NCBI RefSeq assembly: GCF_900142765.1
Contig: NZ_FRCB01000012.1
Location: forward strand, 1-64,000
Origin: Roseovarius litoreus
GTDB taxonomy: Bacteria > Pseudomonadota > Alphaproteobacteria > Rhodobacterales > Rhodobacteraceae
DNA: 64,000 bases
Direction: 5' to 3'
Translations under genes and position numbers: made by a program
Shown: positions 61,141 to 64,000 of the stretch, one piece after another
Numbering within the stretch: position 1 is the first letter of the stretch
How the letters are laid out: the number at the start of each line of letters is the position of its first letter
The notes under the pieces: model-generated
Told to the model about the DNA's origin: nothing
Database searches by the model: none
Seen by the model: only the letters and a program-made list of their open reading frames with translations

Positions 61141-61734
61141 ATGTTGAAACGCCTTTTTGATATCGTCGGCTCCTTGGTGGGCCTCATCCTGTTCGCGCCA
61201 GTCTTTTTAGTTCTTGCCATCCTGATACGAAGGCAGATGGGGTCTCCGGTGTTATTTCGTCAGACCCGGCCTGGTAAAGATGCCCAGCCGTTTGAAATGC
61301 TGAAATTTCGCACGATGCGCGATGCTATCGGGCCGGATGAGCAGCCACTTCCAGATGCAGACCGGATGACCAAACTGGGGCAAAGGCTGCGCTCGAGCTC
61401 GGCCGATGAGTTGCCGGAGCTTTGGAACGTCCTCAAAGGTGAGATGAGCCTCGTCGGTCCACGTCCTTTGTTGATGGAGTACCTGCCGCTCTACAGCACA
61501 GAACAGGCACGCCGCCACGAGGTCAGACCAGGGGTTACGGGCTGGGCGCAGATCAATGGGCGTAACGCGATCTCCTGGGAGCAAAAGTTTGCGCTCGATG
61601 TCTGGTATGTCGACAACCGGACGCTCTGGCTCGATTTCAAGATTATCTGGTTGACCATCCGAAAGGTTTTGAAACGAGATGGGATCACTGCGCAGGGAGA
61701 AGCTACAATGCCGAAATTCACCGGCTCAAAATGA
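61141..61734 (+). CDS. pglC: PglC-type initiating phosphoglycosyl transferase
   Basis: 197 residues, one N-terminal reentrant membrane segment, then the monotopic phosphoglycosyl transferase core: FRQTRPGKDAQPFEMLKFRTM, SSADELPELWNVLKGEMSLVGPRPLL with the catalytic Asp-Glu pair in SADELPE, and HEVRPGVTGWAQINGRN. It moves a sugar 1-phosphate (likely diacetyl-bacillosamine) to undecaprenyl phosphate. The next gene overlaps its stop by four bases. An 86-base gap before it may hold an internal signal. Confidence 0.9.
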   Translation: MLKRLFDIVGSLVGLILFAPVFLVLAILIRRQMGSPVLFRQTRPGKDAQPFEMLKFRTMRDAIGPDEQPLPDADRMTKLGQRLRSSSADELPELWNVLKGEMSLVGPRPLLMEYLPLYSTEQARRHEVRPGVTGWAQINGRNAISWEQKFALDVWYVDNRTLWLDFKIIWLTIRKVLKRDGITAQGEATMPKFTGSK

Positions 61735-62324
61735 GCAAGCTGTTCATTATTGGTGCCAGCGGGCATGGGAAAGTTGTGGCGGATACCGCTGAGGCCTGCG
61801 GGTTCACCGACATTGCCTTTCTGGACGACGTCTGGCCAGAGAAGACCATGAATGCGCATTGGCCTGTTGTGGGCTTGCCGGATCGAGAGCGGTCGCCGCT
61901 ATTTTGCGCGGTTGGCAATAATCAAACACGGGCGCGTTTTTTTGATAAACTGTACCTTGATGATAGCCCTGTCCTCATCCATCCCCATGCCAGCATATCG
62001 CGATACGCAGCAATCGGGGCCGGCAGCTTGGTCGTGGCTGGTAGCGTCGTGACCGCGGACGCTTCGATCGGCCGCGGCGTGATTTTGAATACAGGCTGCA
62101 GTGTCGATCACGACTGCCAAATTGGTGATTTCGTGCACATCTCGCCCGGCGCGCATCTCGCTGGCGGTGTTTGCGTGGGCGCGCGCTCTTGGGTGGGGAT
62201 CGGAGCAGCGGTCCGTGAAGGTATCCGCATAGGCCGTGACGTCATGGTGGCCGCGGGTGCCGCAGTTGTTGACGATGTGGAAGACGGCGCCCGCGTGGGC
62301 GGCGTCCCGGCTCAAAGGATTTGA
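61731..62324 (+). CDS. pglD: PglD/NeuD-type sugar N-acetyltransferase
   Basis: 197 residues. N-terminal Rossmann-like part (FIIGASGHGKVVADTA) and a C-terminal left-handed beta-helix with hexapeptide repeats (VVTADASIGRGVILNTGCSVDHDC, the histidine being the likely base). In the PglD/E/C module it acetylates the 4-amino group of UDP-4-amino-bacillosamine precursor. Start overlaps pglC by four bases and the aminotransferase follows after three. Confidence 0.88.
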   Translation: MSKLFIIGASGHGKVVADTAEACGFTDIAFLDDVWPEKTMNAHWPVVGLPDRERSPLFCAVGNNQTRARFFDKLYLDDSPVLIHPHASISRYAAIGAGSLVVAGSVVTADASIGRGVILNTGCSVDHDCQIGDFVHISPGAHLAGGVCVGARSWVGIGAAVREGIRIGRDVMVAAGAAVVDDVEDGARVGGVPAQRI

Positions 62325-62327
62325 ATT

Positions 62328-63566
62328 TTGCTCAATGGACCGTTTTCCCCCTGGCCCTCGTTCACACAAGAAGAGGCTGACGCCGTCTCACGTGTTTTGC
62401 TATCCAACCGGGTGAACTATTGGACCGGTCAGGAAGGCCGGGAGTTCGAATGCGAATTCGCCGCTTGGTGCGGGGTCGAGCATGCAATTGCCGTTGCCAA
62501 CGGAACCGTGGCGTTGGACCTCGCGCTGGCTGGTCTGAGCGTGGGCGCGCGAAACGGTGGCTCTCCGGGCGACGAGGTGGTCGTCACGCCTCGGACCTTT
62601 GTGGCGTCTGCCTCGACCGTGCCCAATGCTGGCGCCGTGCCTGTATTTGCTGATGTTGACCCGGAGAGTGGTAATATCACCGCAGAGACCATAGCGGCCG
62701 TTCTCTCAGAAAATACGAAAGCGATTATCGCCGTGCACCTCGCTGGCTGGCCCTGCGACATGGACCCGATCATGGAACTGGCAGCGGCCCGCGGCATCAA
62801 GGTCATCGAGGATTGTGCGCAAGCCCATGGCGCGTTCTACAAAGGTCGCCCGGTTGGCGCGATCGGCCATGTCGCTGCTTGGTCGTTTTGCCAAGACAAG
62901 ATCATGACCACTGGGGGTGAGGGCGGCATGGTGACCACGGTGGACCGGGACCTCTGGTCGCGGATGTGGGCCTTGAAGGATCATGGCAAGAGCTGGGGGG
63001 CGGTCTACGAACGCCAGCATCCGCCAGGGTTTCGCTGGTTGCATGAAAGTTTTGGGACGAATTGGCGGATGACCGAGATGCAGGCCGCGATTGGCCGTAT
63101 CCAATTGATGCGCATGGCAGACTGGACAGCGGCCCGCACGGCCAGCGCCAGGATCATTGAAAATGCTCTGGCACCGTTCGCTGGAGAGTCGGGGCCTGTA
63201 CGCGTTCCAAATCTGCGCTGCGCAGGGTGTGAGGGGTGCAAGGCGCAGGACGGCTGCGTGCACGCCTACTATAAGTATTACGTCTATGTGCGCCCTGGCA
63301 ATCTGGCGCCGGGATGGGATCGCGACCGGATCGTTGAAGAAATCAAAGCCCTCGGTGTGCCGTGTTTCCAGGGAAGCTGCTCGGAGGTTTATTTGGAAAA
63401 AGCCTTCGCGGAAACGGGCTGGCGTCCCAAAGAGCGCTTGCCTGTCGCGAGAGAGCTGGGTGACACCAGTGTGATGCTTCTCGTCCATCCGACTTTGACA
63501 GAGGGTGAGATCACCAAGACGGCGGAAGCACTCCGGAAGGTTCTTGAGCAAGCACGTCGGACATAA
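62328..63566 (+). CDS. pglE: PglE-type DegT/DnrJ aminotransferase with extra cysteine cluster
   Basis: 412 residues, TTG start at 62328. PLP sugar aminotransferase: VANGTVALDLAL, VIEDCAQAHGAF, PLP lysine in SFCQDKIMTTGGEGGM. It would form the 4-amino sugar acetylated by the PglD-like enzyme. Unusual is CAGCEGCKAQDGC (about residues 298-310, bases 63219-63257), a CxxCxxCx5C block that could bind iron-sulfur or zinc and which I do not know from PglE proteins. The partner 4,6-dehydratase (PglF) is not in the window and may lie beyond position 64000. Confidence 0.85.
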   Translation: MLNGPFSPWPSFTQEEADAVSRVLLSNRVNYWTGQEGREFECEFAAWCGVEHAIAVANGTVALDLALAGLSVGARNGGSPGDEVVVTPRTFVASASTVPNAGAVPVFADVDPESGNITAETIAAVLSENTKAIIAVHLAGWPCDMDPIMELAAARGIKVIEDCAQAHGAFYKGRPVGAIGHVAAWSFCQDKIMTTGGEGGMVTTVDRDLWSRMWALKDHGKSWGAVYERQHPPGFRWLHESFGTNWRMTEMQAAIGRIQLMRMADWTAARTASARIIENALAPFAGESGPVRVPNLRCAGCEGCKAQDGCVHAYYKYYVYVRPGNLAPGWDRDRIVEEIKALGVPCFQGSCSEVYLEKAFAETGWRPKERLPVARELGDTSVMLLVHPTLTEGEITKTAEALRKVLEQARRT

Positions 63567-63713
63567 AGCTGCACTCGGACAATCGGAAATCGTTCCTGTC
63601 TCGCGTGGTCCTCAAAGCAATTTTAACATTGTCGACGATTTTCGTCTCAATGATGCTCCAGAAGCTTATCGGTCACAAAACAGGCGATTCATTCAGGGAT
63701 CTTTCTGCCGTGT

Positions 63714-63994
63714 TCAGAGTTCCGTGACAAAGTCGAACGACGCGGCATCAGGGTTCTCTTTTGTGAGCTTCACGAATGTCTTTTGCGCTTCATCCAACGT
63801 GTCGAATATTTTCTCCATCCGCAGCGCATAGACGCTTTCTTTGACATCGCCTTGAAGAACCGAAACCACATAATTCTTATTTTTGCAGCTTTTCGGTACT
63901 CAACATCGTCAGGGTTCAACTTCGCAAGCCGCTCTGCTCATGCCAGGTCAATCCGCATATTTTGCGTGTAATAATTTTCGAGTCTTTCGAACAT
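63714..63994 (-). pseudogene. Decayed gene of unknown function (in-frame stop and frameshift)
   Basis: Read on the minus strand from ATG 63994 (MFERLENYYTQNMRIDLA), the frame meets TGA at about 63938-63940 and continues as AERLAKLNPDDVEYRKAAK. It then shifts near 63880, where losing one A from a run would explain it. The next frame gives NYVVSVLQGDVKESVYAL, then MEKIFDTLDEAQKTFVKL and ends FDFVTEL with stop at 63714. The joined protein would be about 93 residues with normal codon use. The parent family is unknown to me. A sequencing error is the alternative for each lesion; two lesions make decay more likely. 63567-63713 shows no gene. Confidence 0.6.
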
Positions 63995-64000
63995 TGATGT

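Overview
The window is high-GC alphaproteobacterial DNA that fits the Rhodobacteraceae (Roseobacter group). Supporting signs are the taurine catabolic locus (xsc/tpa/tauR/tauABC), a carboxyspermidine-type polyamine operon, a small CxxCxGxG protein, a TIGR02300-type acidic protein, and GGGGGCC..CCCCCGGGATATTTT-type intergenic elements of a kind I associate with this family. I see no insertion sequence, integrase, phage gene or CRISPR array.

Layout. (1) 1-7.7 kb, taurine: the 5' end of xsc, the MocR-type regulator tauR, a HupE/UreJ-like gene and tpa on the minus strand, divergent from tauABC. Together they import taurine, transaminate it to sulfoacetaldehyde and convert that to acetyl phosphate and sulfite. 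(2) 7.8-18.9 kb, mixed housekeeping: a LysE exporter, a racemase-like protein, accA, a cation/proton antiporter with a GntR regulator and a clear palindromic operator, a YgjP-type metalloprotease, a TIGR02300 protein, tRNA-Ala(GGC), an unusual trio (one membrane-anchored protein and two tandem LysM plus solute-binding-like proteins), map and a rhomboid protease. (3) 18.9-24.1 kb: speA, carboxyspermidine dehydrogenase, carboxyspermidine decarboxylase and speB, a complete arginine-to-spermidine route that needs no SAM decarboxylase. (4) 24.7-30.7 kb: a TPP riboswitch followed by six tightly packed genes: a LuxE-like acyl synthetase, a LuxC-like reductase, an NMT1/THI5-type ABC importer (ATPase, permease, binding protein) and a short-chain dehydrogenase. 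I read this as a candidate undescribed thiamin-precursor salvage system that imports a heteroaromatic carboxylate and reduces it to the alcohol. (5) 30.9-35.5 kb: ltnD-otnK-otnC-otnI-denD, catabolism of the four-carbon acid sugars L-threonate and D-erythronate.

(6) 35.5-38.1 kb is gene-poor and looks like a junction. It has a strong hairpin, a degenerate tRNA 3'-half that could be an attachment-site relic, an isolated membrane protein and a small winged-helix protein. (7) 38.1-63.6 kb is a surface polysaccharide locus. It holds a Wzc-like tyrosine kinase, a Wza-like export lipoprotein with YjbF and YjbH partners, a YjbE-like Gly/Ala/Thr-rich secreted protein, a NusG/RfaH paralogue, and a long plus-strand operon. 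That operon runs from a WecA-like initiating transferase through glmS, UDP-sugar epimerase, UDP-sugar dehydrogenase, WbpB/D/E-type enzymes, a flippase, a sulfotransferase, two glycosyltransferases, a Wzy-like polymerase and PglC/PglD/PglE-type genes. It encodes sugars of the diacetamido-uronate and bacillosamine types, chain assembly and probably sulfation. (8) The right edge carries a decayed gene on the minus strand, with one in-frame stop and one frameshift.

Coordinates were chosen from reading frames and visible start and ribosome-binding signals. Functional names rest on motif and family recognition by eye; no database search was possible.
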